DNA of 64,000 nt from assembly GCA_028283605.1 (NCBI GenBank), contig JAPWKH010000031.1:1-64000 (forward strand). Reading direction: 5' to 3'. How positions within the stretch are numbered: position 1 is the stretch's first letter; each line of letters begins with the position of its first letter. The notes beneath the pieces were generated by a model that did no database searches, was not told the DNA's origin, and saw nothing but the letters and a program-made list of their open reading frames with translations. The stretch comes from Arachidicoccus sp. (GTDB lineage: Bacteria > Bacteroidota > Bacteroidia > Chitinophagales > Chitinophagaceae). Below, piece after piece: positions 20,101 to 27,264 of this stretch. The position numbers and the translations under genes were made by a program.

Positions 20101-20751
20101 CAGAGCTTCCAGTCTCACATTAATTGCCGTTTCATCACCAACCGTTATTTCTTTTTGCTTATATCCAACATAAGCGAATATGAGCTTCTCTCCTTTTTGT
20201 GCAGCAATTTCAAAATCTCCTTTTTCATTGGTAATGGTATATGTAACGGTTTCAAAATGCCCTTTTCTATCAAGCACAATGCTTACGTTTGGCAATGGAT
20301 TGCCGTCTGTATCCGTTACATGACCATGGATTTTTGTTTGATCGGATTTTTGAACCACAACAGATTGTGCAGCTGCAACATTTTCTTCTTTAGACTGTAT
20401 TACAATATTCTTATTTACGATTTTATATTGCAACGGCTGTTCTCTGAAACATTCATCCAATGCTTTTTGCAGGGAAACATTTTTCAAATTCAATGTTACC
20501 GGCATTGCTTTATTCAATAAAGCATAATTATAAAAAAATACATAGCCACTTTGATCTTCTATTTTTTTGAAAACATCGATCAGTAAAGTTTTTTTTACTG
20601 ATAAAGTAATTGTTTGCGACAACCCTTTAGCACTTAGCTGCAAGCATCCTACGATTAATAAAGTCGCAATAATTTTCATAGTACATATCAAGATTTTTTT
20701 AAGCAGTAATCTTCGCCGTATGGCAAAGAATTTTGTTGCATTTAATTGCAT
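17110..20751 (-). CDS. SusC/RagA family TonB-linked outer membrane transporter with STN domain
   Basis: A 1213-residue protein. After an N-terminal basic stretch and signal peptide (AKGLSQ, about residue 46) comes a secretin/TonB N-terminal (STN) domain at about 50-120 (LLIDVFKKIEDQSGYVFFYN). Then follow a carboxypeptidase-like beta sandwich (HGHVTDTDGNPLPNVSIVL), the plug with AAAAIYGVRASNGVIVI, and a beta barrel ending in TYTFGIFTNF. The STN domain is the part that signals to an anti-sigma factor. That fits the FecR and ECF sigma genes just upstream. It imports an oligomer, peptide or glycan with its SusD partner using TonB energy. No degrading enzyme is linked, so the substrate is open. 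Confidence 0.95.
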   Translation of the reverse strand: MQLNATKFFAIRRRLLLKKILICTMKIIATLLIVGCLQLSAKGLSQTITLSVKKTLLIDVFKKIEDQSGYVFFYNYALLNKAMPVTLNLKNVSLQKALDECFREQPLQYKIVNKNIVIQSKEENVAAAQSVVVQKSDQTKIHGHVTDTDGNPLPNVSIVLDRKGHFETVTYTITNEKGDFEIAAQKGEKLIFAYVGYKQKEITVGDETAINVRLEALVHELDSFSLNAVNTGYQKIRPEQSTGAVSQITTKEYESRISTNFLDGLVNKLPGLMINPNVQFNFQDANGNPSSHSLFNIRGISTISANSQPLIVVDGYPTELTMDMIDPNEIKSVTILKDAAAAAIYGVRASNGVIVIERKQAKVGKPLISFRATLGITPKENYTRYRWADDASAIVTNYQKNNYVVNADTWGQLSTKTLSSSISPVYYILAQQMANVITPYQAQQSYAALEDYNNIKDYGKYFLRAAVTQTYNVDVSGGGPNALYYFTANYTGDRAEQIKNNDYKLLLTGRTTLKFSKKLSLELTTNYQESYINGAPVPDITSLYPYEHLKDVNGNPLSVSQGSNANPFYNNYIMSLGLEDARYYPLSEINEVTDRTHTINNSVTANFDYIIGSGFDLSFGGIYERSVTDIKHYASGNSSEARQYINSAVTQDNTGNLTFNIPEGGFLKQQHDNLSSYTLRAQLNYNKVIGSQHSFNAILGTEVRQVIDEGNIASYFGYDDQTLLQQPVDYGSLFSGNVTGAFFGSLFNSSNYSDFFDQSYSKDRYLSGYTNIVYSFRNTYSVTGSMRIDQSNLFGTNPKYKYKPLWSVGAAWNINKEKFMENVSWIKMLKLRIADGFNGNVAKSSLPEVIAESQTNFYTSPYTSSLILKSNANSSLRWEKTNNFNIGLDYALFKHIYGSIDYYNKKTTDVMSSAQIDPTIGTSPSLINSADITNKGIEISLHADWISNKKFNWNTGFILAHNTSKVQKVYQDYLISGLNRKEYSPMEINNLGFVQGAPVGALFAYRYAGLDSLGYPTVKNTKGTIYHTEDNTTGSSTYYTFSNDTSNIIQYAGSSIPTINAGISNRWDIGSFYIYCMFNYYGGFKVFVPRPNPAATRPLKGAGDYWKQAGDETKTDVMALSAYSNYYANGVYNYADKYIVNADYITLGDIVLSYSMDKNKFIRKLGFSHLEIKLQASNIWTVGLNKYNYSAATGGYQKSYVTPTYTFGIFTNF

Positions 20752-20825
20752 AGTTTTGCAAAGTTTGAGTGATGATAATAAACATTCCGTGACGGTTTGT
20801 ATTTTTAGTTATTCAAACATATTCT

Positions 20826-20851
20826 CCGCTCTGCCTCTCACTGCAGGGCGG
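20826..20851 (-). other. Conserved-looking hairpin between fecR and susC
   Basis: A 9-bp stem (CCGCTCTGC/GCAGGGCGG on the plus strand, one G-T pair) with an 8-nt loop lies midway between the FecR stop and the SusC start. A T-run follows it on the plus side, not the operon side, so it is not a plain terminator of fecR. It could be an mRNA processing or stability element separating the regulator from the transporter. Confidence 0.45.
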
Positions 20852-20878
20852 TTTTGTTTTGAACGACCATCTATATTT

Positions 20879-22033
20879 TTATTTCATAATAATCAGATTT
20901 TTATTTTCGATTCGATAATGGATATTACTGAAAGACAATATTTTCAATACTTCAGACAAGTTACAATCCCGTGTAATTTTTCCTCCGAAATGCATATCGG
21001 AAATGCCCCCTTCGTATTCAACATTCACATCGTACCATCTGCTAATCTGGCGCATAATACCTTGTAAATTTTCTCCGTCTTCAAAATCAAAATATCCGTT
21101 TTTCCAAGCTATAGAAGCCCCTATATTTTTATCAACTTCTATTTTGATATTACCTGTACTGTTAATCTGTCCTTGTTGCCCCGGGATTAATACCGTACCT
21201 TCTGTTTTATCGGTATTTATTTTCACTTTCCCCTCAAGCAGCGACACTTTGGTACTCGGTTCGTCCTCATAAGCATTTATATTAAAGTGTGTTCCTATAT
21301 CTTCTATAACATTCCTTCCTGTTTTTACACGAAACGGCATATTCTCAATATGAATAACCTCAAAATACGCTTCACCAGTCACTTCCACTACTCTTTCCTT
21401 TCCGGCAAACGCAACCGGATAGCGTATAGATGAAGCTGCATTCAGCCAGACTTTTGTTCCGTCAGGTAATACCAATCTATATTGTCCGCTACGCGGTGTG
21501 GATAATGTATTATATCTGGCAGAAACATTATCGTTTTTATTATTCTGATAGATTAATAATCCATCATCGCTTTTTATAATATTGCTTTGCCCTTGATTAA
21601 AGACTTGTCCCTTTTGCACGCTGTCCAATACAACTTCACTTCCATCCGCTAAAGTCAATATTGCTTTGTTACCTCCTGGTAAAATATCTTTTGAAATATT
21701 CGCAGTTTCCGCAATGATTTGTTTTTTTATAGATTTTTCTTTCCAATAATAAACCGCAATTCCTGCACTTATTAATAGGATGATCGCGGCGGCGGCACTA
21801 AATCTAAATTTTATCTTTGTCGGAGTTTTGACAGAAATATTATCAAATCCTAACATCTCATCAAGCTTAGCTTTAATCCTCATACGGATTTCATCATTTT
21901 CGCTTTTCGCTTCTAATTGTGTATCATCTACATTCTTATTGTACCAATTCTCTATTGCCTCCCGCTCTTCATTGCTACAGGTATTAGAAAAATAACGGTC
22001 CAATACATTTTTTATCTGTTCATCACTAAGCAT
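20879..22033 (-). CDS. FecR family anti-sigma/transducer protein (DUF4974)
   Basis: A 384-residue protein. The N-terminal 70 residues are the cytoplasmic anti-sigma part (NTCSNEEREAIENWYN). One membrane segment follows near 72-92 (SAAAAIILLISAGIAVYYW). The periplasmic FecR domain has LPDGTKVWLNAASSIRYP and VEVTGEAYFEV. The end is a DUF4974 STN-like domain (ENLQGIMRQISRWYDVNVEYEGG). It receives the signal from the STN domain of the SusC-like receptor and controls the ECF sigma factor. It lies 76 bp downstream of the sigma gene and 127 bp before susC. Confidence 0.95.
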   Translation of the reverse strand: MLSDEQIKNVLDRYFSNTCSNEEREAIENWYNKNVDDTQLEAKSENDEIRMRIKAKLDEMLGFDNISVKTPTKIKFRFSAAAAIILLISAGIAVYYWKEKSIKKQIIAETANISKDILPGGNKAILTLADGSEVVLDSVQKGQVFNQGQSNIIKSDDGLLIYQNNKNDNVSARYNTLSTPRSGQYRLVLPDGTKVWLNAASSIRYPVAFAGKERVVEVTGEAYFEVIHIENMPFRVKTGRNVIEDIGTHFNINAYEDEPSTKVSLLEGKVKINTDKTEGTVLIPGQQGQINSTGNIKIEVDKNIGASIAWKNGYFDFEDGENLQGIMRQISRWYDVNVEYEGGISDMHFGGKITRDCNLSEVLKILSFSNIHYRIENKNLIIMK

Positions 22034-22109
22034 AACAATACTTTCTTAATATTAGAGTGTATAAATCAAAAAGGAGGTGGTAGAAAAAGGAAAGATTTTT
22101 CAAAAAAAA

Positions 22110-22709
22110 TTAAAGCGTAATAGCATAGATACAACTGACTATGCAACCCAAAGAAACAGTGCTACCTAAAGTCTGGCGAATAACTTTTAAGGCATTATAA
22201 ATTTGTTTTTTTACGGTCTCCTCCGAAATATTCATTTTTTCTGCAATTTCTTTGTGAGACAGATGTTCTTTCCGGCTTAGAAGAAATACTTCTTTCATTT
22301 TTTCGGGAAGTGTATTTACAATATTGTCGATAGTAATTTCCAAATTATTAGCGTCTAACTGAGATTCAACCACTGGATTAAACACTGGGTCCAATGCTTG
22401 GGAAAGCGATTCCTTATAAGAATATTTTTGAATATTTTTTTGGATAATACGCAAGCTGATATATTTAGCAGAAGTATATAAATAAGCAGACAATGCACTA
22501 TTAATCATGATCGATTTTCTGCGTTCCCACAACGAAGCAAAAAGCTCCTGCACAACATCTTCGGCGTCGTCGGCAGAGCCAAGTATCTTAAATGCATTAC
22601 GATATATTGTCGCCCAGTAACGATTGTAAATTTCGTTGAACGATGCGGTGTCATTTTCTCTTAATAAGTCCAAGAGCTGATTATCAGTATATTGCAATAA
22701 AAGAGACAT
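22110..22709 (-). CDS. ECF RNA polymerase sigma-70 factor (Bacteroidetes family)
   Basis: A 199-residue protein. Region 2 has FNEIYNRYWATIYRNAFKILGSADDAEDVVQELFASLWERR. Region 4 has LPEKMKEVFLLSRKEHLSHKEIAEKMNISEETVKKQIYNAL split as usual by a helix-turn-helix. It should direct transcription of the downstream FecR/SusC/SusD operon when released by FecR. The last 17 residues (SLGCIVSCIYAITL) are unusually hydrophobic for a soluble factor and could hold it near the membrane. It is the first gene of the minus-strand unit. Confidence 0.95.
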   Translation of the reverse strand: MSLLLQYTDNQLLDLLRENDTASFNEIYNRYWATIYRNAFKILGSADDAEDVVQELFASLWERRKSIMINSALSAYLYTSAKYISLRIIQKNIQKYSYKESLSQALDPVFNPVVESQLDANNLEITIDNIVNTLPEKMKEVFLLSRKEHLSHKEIAEKMNISEETVKKQIYNALKVIRQTLGSTVSLGCIVSCIYAITL

Positions 22710-22829
22710 TAAGCATTCTGCTATTTTAGAATAGACCTAAAATTAAGAGAATTTTCACAACAAAATAATAATTCTTAAACATACAGATGTACGCTTTTGC
22801 GGTAATAAAAGGAAGGAAGGAATTTTTTA

Positions 22830-23693
22830 TTAAACAATCGGCTGTAAATAACTCATACATTCTTTCAAACTATCTTTCCAGTCTCTTAATTGAATGCCAT
22901 AATCTTCTACAATTTTTGATTTATCCAATACGGAATAGTGCGGGCGTTTTGCGGGCGTAGGAAATTTAGATGTGGGAATAGCATTAACTTTACAATTCAG
23001 GTTTGCAAGATTTTTTATTTCCACCGCAAAATCAAACCATGAAATAATACCCGAATTGGTAAAATGATAAATACCATATTCTTTTTTATCGGATGAAATA
23101 ATTTCACAAATAGCAATCGCTAAATCTCTCGCATAAGTTGGTGTTCCCACCTGATCATTCACAACGCTTATTTCTTCTTTTTCGTTCATCAGGCGAAGCA
23201 TTGTTTTTACAAAGTTTTTCCCGAAACTGCTGTACACCCAAGCTGTACGGATGATGATTGTTTTATCATTCTTTGCTAATGCGGCTTGTTCGCCCTGCAG
23301 TTTTGTTTGTCCGTAAAAGTTTACCGGATTGGTTTTATCGTCCGTTTTATAAGGGCTTTTATTATTGCCGTCAAATACATAGTCTGTTGAAATATGTATG
23401 AGCGTTGCGTTTAACCCTTTGCATAATTCCGCAATATAACCTACATTTTCGCCATTTATTTTTTCAGACAAATCCTTTTCAGTTTCTGCTTTATCTACCA
23501 AAGTATAGGCTCCGCAATTGATGAAATAATCGGGATTATATTTATCAAATGCTTGTGCAATGGAAGTTTGTGACGATAAATCCATCTCTTCCCTGTCAAG
23601 AAAAATAAATTTAAATTGCGGATATGAAACATGAGCATTTAATAATTCGCTTCCTAACTGGCCGTTTTTTCCTGAAACCAAAACTGTTTGCAT
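22830..23693 (-). CDS. rfbD: dTDP-4-dehydrorhamnose reductase
   Basis: A 287-residue extended short-chain dehydrogenase. It has the nucleotide site VSGKNGQLGSEL, the INCGAYTLVDKAE motif, the STDYVFDG loop, and the catalytic YGQTKLQGE (Tyr-x3-Lys). It makes dTDP-L-rhamnose with NADPH, the last step of the rhamnose nucleotide pathway for surface polysaccharide. The rfbA, rfbB and rfbC genes are not in the window. A near-consensus -7 word (TATTTTCG) lies about 30 bp upstream on the minus strand. Confidence 0.93.
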   Translation of the reverse strand: MQTVLVSGKNGQLGSELLNAHVSYPQFKFIFLDREEMDLSSQTSIAQAFDKYNPDYFINCGAYTLVDKAETEKDLSEKINGENVGYIAELCKGLNATLIHISTDYVFDGNNKSPYKTDDKTNPVNFYGQTKLQGEQAALAKNDKTIIIRTAWVYSSFGKNFVKTMLRLMNEKEEISVVNDQVGTPTYARDLAIAICEIISSDKKEYGIYHFTNSGIISWFDFAVEIKNLANLNCKVNAIPTSKFPTPAKRPHYSVLDKSKIVEDYGIQLRDWKDSLKECMSYLQPIV

Positions 23694-23805
23694 AACTAAA
23701 ATGATTGTTTTAAGTGGCGAAAATAGTTAAAACAATAAAATGTTAGGATGTTTGTAATAATCTTGCAGATTATTCACATTCACAGCGTTTTGAATTATTA
23801 ATAAT

Positions 23806-23813
23806 TATTTTTG
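23806..23813 (+). promoter_or_regulatory. -7 box of TPR protein gene
   Basis: TATTTTTG matches TAnnTTTG exactly, 21 nt before the ATG at 23835. It overlaps the upstream TTG at 23811 and so supports the later start. Confidence 0.5.
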
Positions 23814-23834
23814 AAAAAGAACAAATATTTCCGC

Positions 23835-24848
23835 ATGAAGAAATTAATAATTATACCGGCAATTTTCTTTTTTGCTACGGCAGCATTTTCTCAGGCAGGC
23901 GTAGCTGACGCGCACGCTCAGGCTATGGATAATGCAAAGAATGGCAATTTTGATAAAGCGCTTGCTATCATAAAAAATGCAGAAGCGAATTATCCTGATA
24001 ACGCCATTTTACTAAAAGATGATGCCGTAATCAATACTTTTAAAAAGGATTACATCAATGCCATAGCTTCCGGACAAAAATTGGTTTCGCTTCCTGACGC
24101 GGATGAACAAGCTTATCAAATTTTAGGATCGGCTTATACTGCAAGTTCTAAGTATCAAGAAGCCTTACATGTTTATCAACAAGGTATACGTCATTTTCCC
24201 AAAAGCAGTTTGTTGTATTCAGAATTGGGATCAACTTTGATGGACAATAATCAGCCGGGAAAAGCAGCTTATGCCTGGGAAAAAGGAATCCAGATTAATC
24301 CATCTATCAGCAGCAATTATTATTTTCTTGCAAAGTATTATGCAATAAATCATAATCCTCTGTGGAGTGTTTTGTATGGAGAAATTTTTATTAATATAGA
24401 AACTTTTTCTGCAAGAACAAGAGAAATAAAAGATACTTTATTTCTGCAATACAATGCTTTATTTGCAACCGATAATATATTGCAGCAATATATCAGTAAC
24501 GGGCAACCATTCGAAAAAGCCGTAGCTTCTACATTACAGCAGTTTAAAGATATTGTTTCTGGAGGTGTAAACCCGGAAAGTTTATATGCACTGCGCGGAC
24601 AATTTTTGGTAAGTTGGTTTAATAGCGATAACGCAAAAACATATCCGTATAAACTATTCGACAGATTATTACAACTATCTAAAGCCGGCGTATTTGAAGC
24701 GTATAATCAATGGCTGTTTTCAAGCTATAATCAAAGCCAGTTTGTAACATGGGCACAAATGAATAATGGCGAAATTCAAGAATTTTCTAAGTTTCAGAAA
24801 TCCTCTGTATTCAAAGTGCCGGACGAACAATATTATCAGCATAATTAA
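23835..24848 (+). CDS. Exported tetratricopeptide repeat protein
   Basis: 337 residues from the ATG at 23835. An in-frame TTG at 23811 lies inside the predicted promoter and was rejected. The signal peptide ends near FSQA (residue 18). TPR-like helical pairs run from about 20 to 200 (NGNFDKALAIIKNAEANYP, YQEALHVYQQGIRHFP, PGKAAYAWEKGIQINP). The C-terminal 130 residues show no family I recognise. It is presumably a periplasmic scaffold. It is monocistronic, with a strong terminator at its 3' end. Confidence 0.8.
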   Translation: MKKLIIIPAIFFFATAAFSQAGVADAHAQAMDNAKNGNFDKALAIIKNAEANYPDNAILLKDDAVINTFKKDYINAIASGQKLVSLPDADEQAYQILGSAYTASSKYQEALHVYQQGIRHFPKSSLLYSELGSTLMDNNQPGKAAYAWEKGIQINPSISSNYYFLAKYYAINHNPLWSVLYGEIFINIETFSARTREIKDTLFLQYNALFATDNILQQYISNGQPFEKAVASTLQQFKDIVSGGVNPESLYALRGQFLVSWFNSDNAKTYPYKLFDRLLQLSKAGVFEAYNQWLFSSYNQSQFVTWAQMNNGEIQEFSKFQKSSVFKVPDEQYYQHN

Positions 24849-24890
24849 AATAAAAATGGAGAACACTAAATAAGTTCTCCATTTTTATTT
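24848..24890. terminator. Bidirectional terminator between TPR gene and metZ
   Basis: A perfect 17-bp inverted repeat (24848-24864 and 24874-24890) has a 9-nt loop, with A-rich and T-rich outer arms. It serves both convergent genes and overlaps their stop codons. Confidence 0.85.
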
Positions 24891-26064
24891 AGCTTTTATC
24901 CAACGCTTGTTTAATATCATCAATCACATCTCCTGCATATTCAAGACCAACTGAAACTCGTATTAATCCCGGCGTAATACCGACCGCCAACCTTTCTTTT
25001 TCGGAAAGTTTGGAATGCGTAGTGCTTGCAGGATGAGAAGCAATGCTGCGCGAATCGCCGAGGTTTGGCGTAAGTGAAAGTATTTCTAAAGCATCCATGA
25101 ATTTTCTGCCTGCTTCAACACCGCCTTCCAGTTCAAAACATACGATGCCTCCACCGCCTTTCATTTGTTTTTTAGCAATTGCATATTGCGGGTGACTCGG
25201 CAGAAAAGGATATTTCAACCATTTTATTTTAGGGTGTTTTTCCAATTCTTCCGCTACTTTCAAAGCATTTTCGCAATGGCGCCAAATTCGCACATCAAGC
25301 GTTTCCAAGCTCTTGCTTAAGACCCATGCGTTGAATGCAGAAAGTGTAGGCCCGGAATTGCGGCAGAATAAATATATTTCATGAATCAGTTCTTTTTTTC
25401 CCGCAACTGCACCGCCTAACACACGCCCTTGTCCGTCCATCCACTTAGTAGCGGAATGAATAACCAAATCTGCTCCAAAATCAATTGGATTTTGTAATAC
25501 TGGTGTAGCGAAGCAATTATCTACAGCGTAGATCAAATTACGTTTCTTCGCCAGCTTTCCTACTTCTCCCAAATCCACCAGCTCCAATTGCGGATTGGTG
25601 GGCGTTTCAAGATAAACCATTTTGGTATTGGGCTTTATTTCTTTCTCCCAAACACTTGTATCATCAGCAGGAACAAAAGTATATTCTATACCGAATTTGT
25701 CTAAAAATTTTGTAACAACCGTAACCGTACCGCCAAAAATAGAACGGCAACAAAGCAAATGATCGCCTGTTTTCATCAACGCCATAAATGTACTGAACAC
25801 AGCAGCCATACCACTTGCCACAGCAAAACCTGCTTCGGCTTTTTCGAGGATCGCTACCTTGTTTGCAAATTCATCTACACTCGGATTGCTGTAACGGCTA
25901 TAAATATTATCATCGTTTTCATCGGCAAAAGCTGCGCGCATATTCTCGGCGGTTTCAAACACGAAACTGCTTGTTAAATATAACGGGGTGGAATGTTCCA
26001 TTTGGTAAGTGTGCGGCATTTGTGAGCGCACTGCCAGTGTTTGCGGATGAAGTTGTTTAGTCAT
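24889..26064 (-). CDS. metZ: O-succinylhomoserine sulfhydrylase / trans-sulfuration enzyme
   Basis: A 391-residue Cys/Met metabolism PLP enzyme. YSRYSNPSVDEF, the substrate-pocket SGMAAVFS, AVDNCFATPVLQNP and Lys207 in SATKWMDGQGR (Schiff base) are visible. The GQGRVLGGAV stretch is characteristic of O-succinylhomoserine sulfhydrylases, which make homocysteine directly from sulfide. Cystathionine gamma-synthase (metB) is the main alternative. I saw no SAM riboswitch upstream; that gap holds CTTTG-type repeats instead. The gene is convergent with the TPR gene. Confidence 0.85.
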   Translation of the reverse strand: MTKQLHPQTLAVRSQMPHTYQMEHSTPLYLTSSFVFETAENMRAAFADENDDNIYSRYSNPSVDEFANKVAILEKAEAGFAVASGMAAVFSTFMALMKTGDHLLCCRSIFGGTVTVVTKFLDKFGIEYTFVPADDTSVWEKEIKPNTKMVYLETPTNPQLELVDLGEVGKLAKKRNLIYAVDNCFATPVLQNPIDFGADLVIHSATKWMDGQGRVLGGAVAGKKELIHEIYLFCRNSGPTLSAFNAWVLSKSLETLDVRIWRHCENALKVAEELEKHPKIKWLKYPFLPSHPQYAIAKKQMKGGGGIVCFELEGGVEAGRKFMDALEILSLTPNLGDSRSIASHPASTTHSKLSEKERLAVGITPGLIRVSVGLEYAGDVIDDIKQALDKS

Positions 26065-26093
26065 TTATTAAAAGAATTTTTACGAATTAAGTT

Positions 26094-26200
26094 TCAACGC
26101 AAAGGCACAAAGATTATGCAAAGTGCGCGAAAATTTTTGTTCAATTAAATATTGATTATTGGATATTGATTGTTGATTATTCTTTCCTGATACTCAAAAA
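26094..26200. repeat. Intergenic short-word repeats upstream of metZ
   Basis: On the minus strand three CTTTG words occur in 26 nt (ACTTTGCA, TCTTTGTG, CCTTTGCG). Next to them lies a run of TTGATTATT/ATATTGATT copies at about 26145-26180. Both are simple near-repeats. Similar CTTTGCG words are common between genes in Bacteroidota; their role is not known to me. Confidence 0.5.
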
Positions 26201-26223
26201 ATCATTCCAAATCATCGTGCAGG

Positions 26224-26649
26224 TTATTTCCCGTTCAATACCAATTCATATTTTATCACGGCTCCGGCGGCTTTGAGCGTTGCAGCAACAGAGCAATATT
26301 TGTCCAAAGATAATTCAATGGCTTTGTGCGCTGCATCATCAGACACTTCCCCGTCTATAATAAAAGTGATGAATATTTCTTTCCACAAAGAAGGTTCTTT
26401 ATCAGCCTCACGCTCGCCGGATACACGTACTTTGTAATTGGTAACGTTTTGGCGTTTCTTTTCCAAAATACTCAGTACATCAATACTGCTGCAACCGGCC
26501 AATGCATTCAGCAAAAGTTGCATCGGCCTTGCCCCGTAATTTTGCCCGCCCATTTCAGGCTTAGTATCCATCTTTGTAATGATTCCGTTTTCATCTTTAG
26601 AATCAAAAGCATACTGTTCGTTGGCCCGAATTAATTCTATTACCGCCAT
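26224..26649 (-). CDS. OsmC family peroxiredoxin-like protein
   Basis: A 141-residue protein. GGQNYGARPMQLLLNALAGCSSIDVLSIL carries the first redox cysteine and LSLDKYCSVAATLKAAG the second, in the usual OsmC/YhfA spacing. OsmC proteins reduce organic hydroperoxides in the cytoplasm. Length is normal. An exact -7 box is found 18-25 bp upstream, so it is probably transcribed alone, divergent from trxA. Confidence 0.9.
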   Translation of the reverse strand: MAVIELIRANEQYAFDSKDENGIITKMDTKPEMGGQNYGARPMQLLLNALAGCSSIDVLSILEKKRQNVTNYKVRVSGEREADKEPSLWKEIFITFIIDGEVSDDAAHKAIELSLDKYCSVAATLKAAGAVIKYELVLNGK

Positions 26650-26666
26650 ATATTTAAATTAGTTTG

Positions 26667-26674
26667 CAAAATTA
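26667..26674 (-). promoter_or_regulatory. -7 box of osmC-like gene
   Basis: On the minus strand TAATTTTG is an exact TAnnTTTG match, 17 nt before the ATG at 26649. Confidence 0.5.
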
Positions 26675-26778
26675 ATCATAAAAACTAAAATCATCGGTTA
26701 AATTACGCCGCATTGTCATCAAATTGTTATAATAACATGCGTGGATAAGTCAAAATATCGTAGAATGAAGAATGGACT

Positions 26779-26786
26779 TATCTTTG
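26779..26786 (+). promoter_or_regulatory. -7 box of trxA
   Basis: TATCTTTG matches TAnnTTTG exactly. A start of transcription near 26793 leaves a leader of about 35 nt to the ATG at 26828 and excludes the open frame beginning at 26741. Confidence 0.55.
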
Positions 26787-26827
26787 CAGAACCTTATATA
26801 AATTATTCAAATTTTAAAATAAATACT

Positions 26828-27145
26828 ATGGCATTAGAATTTACAGACACCAACTTCGATACCGAAGTTTTGGAAAGCGATAAATTAACTGTTGTTGATT
26901 TTTGGGCAGAATGGTGCGGACCTTGCCGCGCAATCGGGCCTGTTGTTGAAGAACTGGCAAAAGATTACGACGGACAAGTAAAAGTAGGCAAATTGAATGT
27001 GGACAACAATCCGAATGTAAGCGTTAAATACGGCATTACTTCGATCCCTGCAATTTTATTTTTGAAAAACGGAGAAGTAGTTGATAAACAAATCGGCGCG
27101 GTTCCTCGTTCTATTTTAGAAAACAAAATTAAAGCGCATCTTTAA
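26828..27145 (+). CDS. trxA: Thioredoxin
   Basis: 105 residues from the ATG at 26828. The frame is open from 26741, but that start is upstream of the predicted promoter and adds a non-family extension. The fold is standard: TVVDFWAEWCGPCRAIGP with the CGPC site near residues 31-34, the cis-proline in SIPAILFLKNGE, and GAVPRSILENKI at the end. It reduces disulfides in the cytoplasm with thioredoxin reductase. A strong terminator follows, so the gene is probably monocistronic. Confidence 0.96.
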   Translation: MALEFTDTNFDTEVLESDKLTVVDFWAEWCGPCRAIGPVVEELAKDYDGQVKVGKLNVDNNPNVSVKYGITSIPAILFLKNGEVVDKQIGAVPRSILENKIKAHL

Positions 27146-27170
27146 TAATCCCTTTAAAAGATGTAATAGC

Positions 27171-27209
27171 AACGTGCGATAATTTTAAATTATTGCACGT
27201 TCTTTTTTT
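27171..27209 (+). terminator. Rho-independent terminator after trxA
   Basis: A 14-bp stem (27171-27184 with 27188-27201, one G-T pair) has a 3-nt loop and is followed by CTTTTTTT. Confidence 0.9.
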
Positions 27210-27264
27210 AAGATTACATTACAATATTGTTTTCTCTTAAAAATACTTTGTATCCATTTGATTG

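Noticed and set aside
26065-26223. SAM riboswitch before metZ
   Set aside because: The gap contains simple word repeats and no recognisable SAM aptamer stems.
26741-26827. Longer thioredoxin with an N-terminal extension
   Set aside because: A perfect -7 box at 26779 lies within it and the ATG at 26828 gives the normal 105-residue length.
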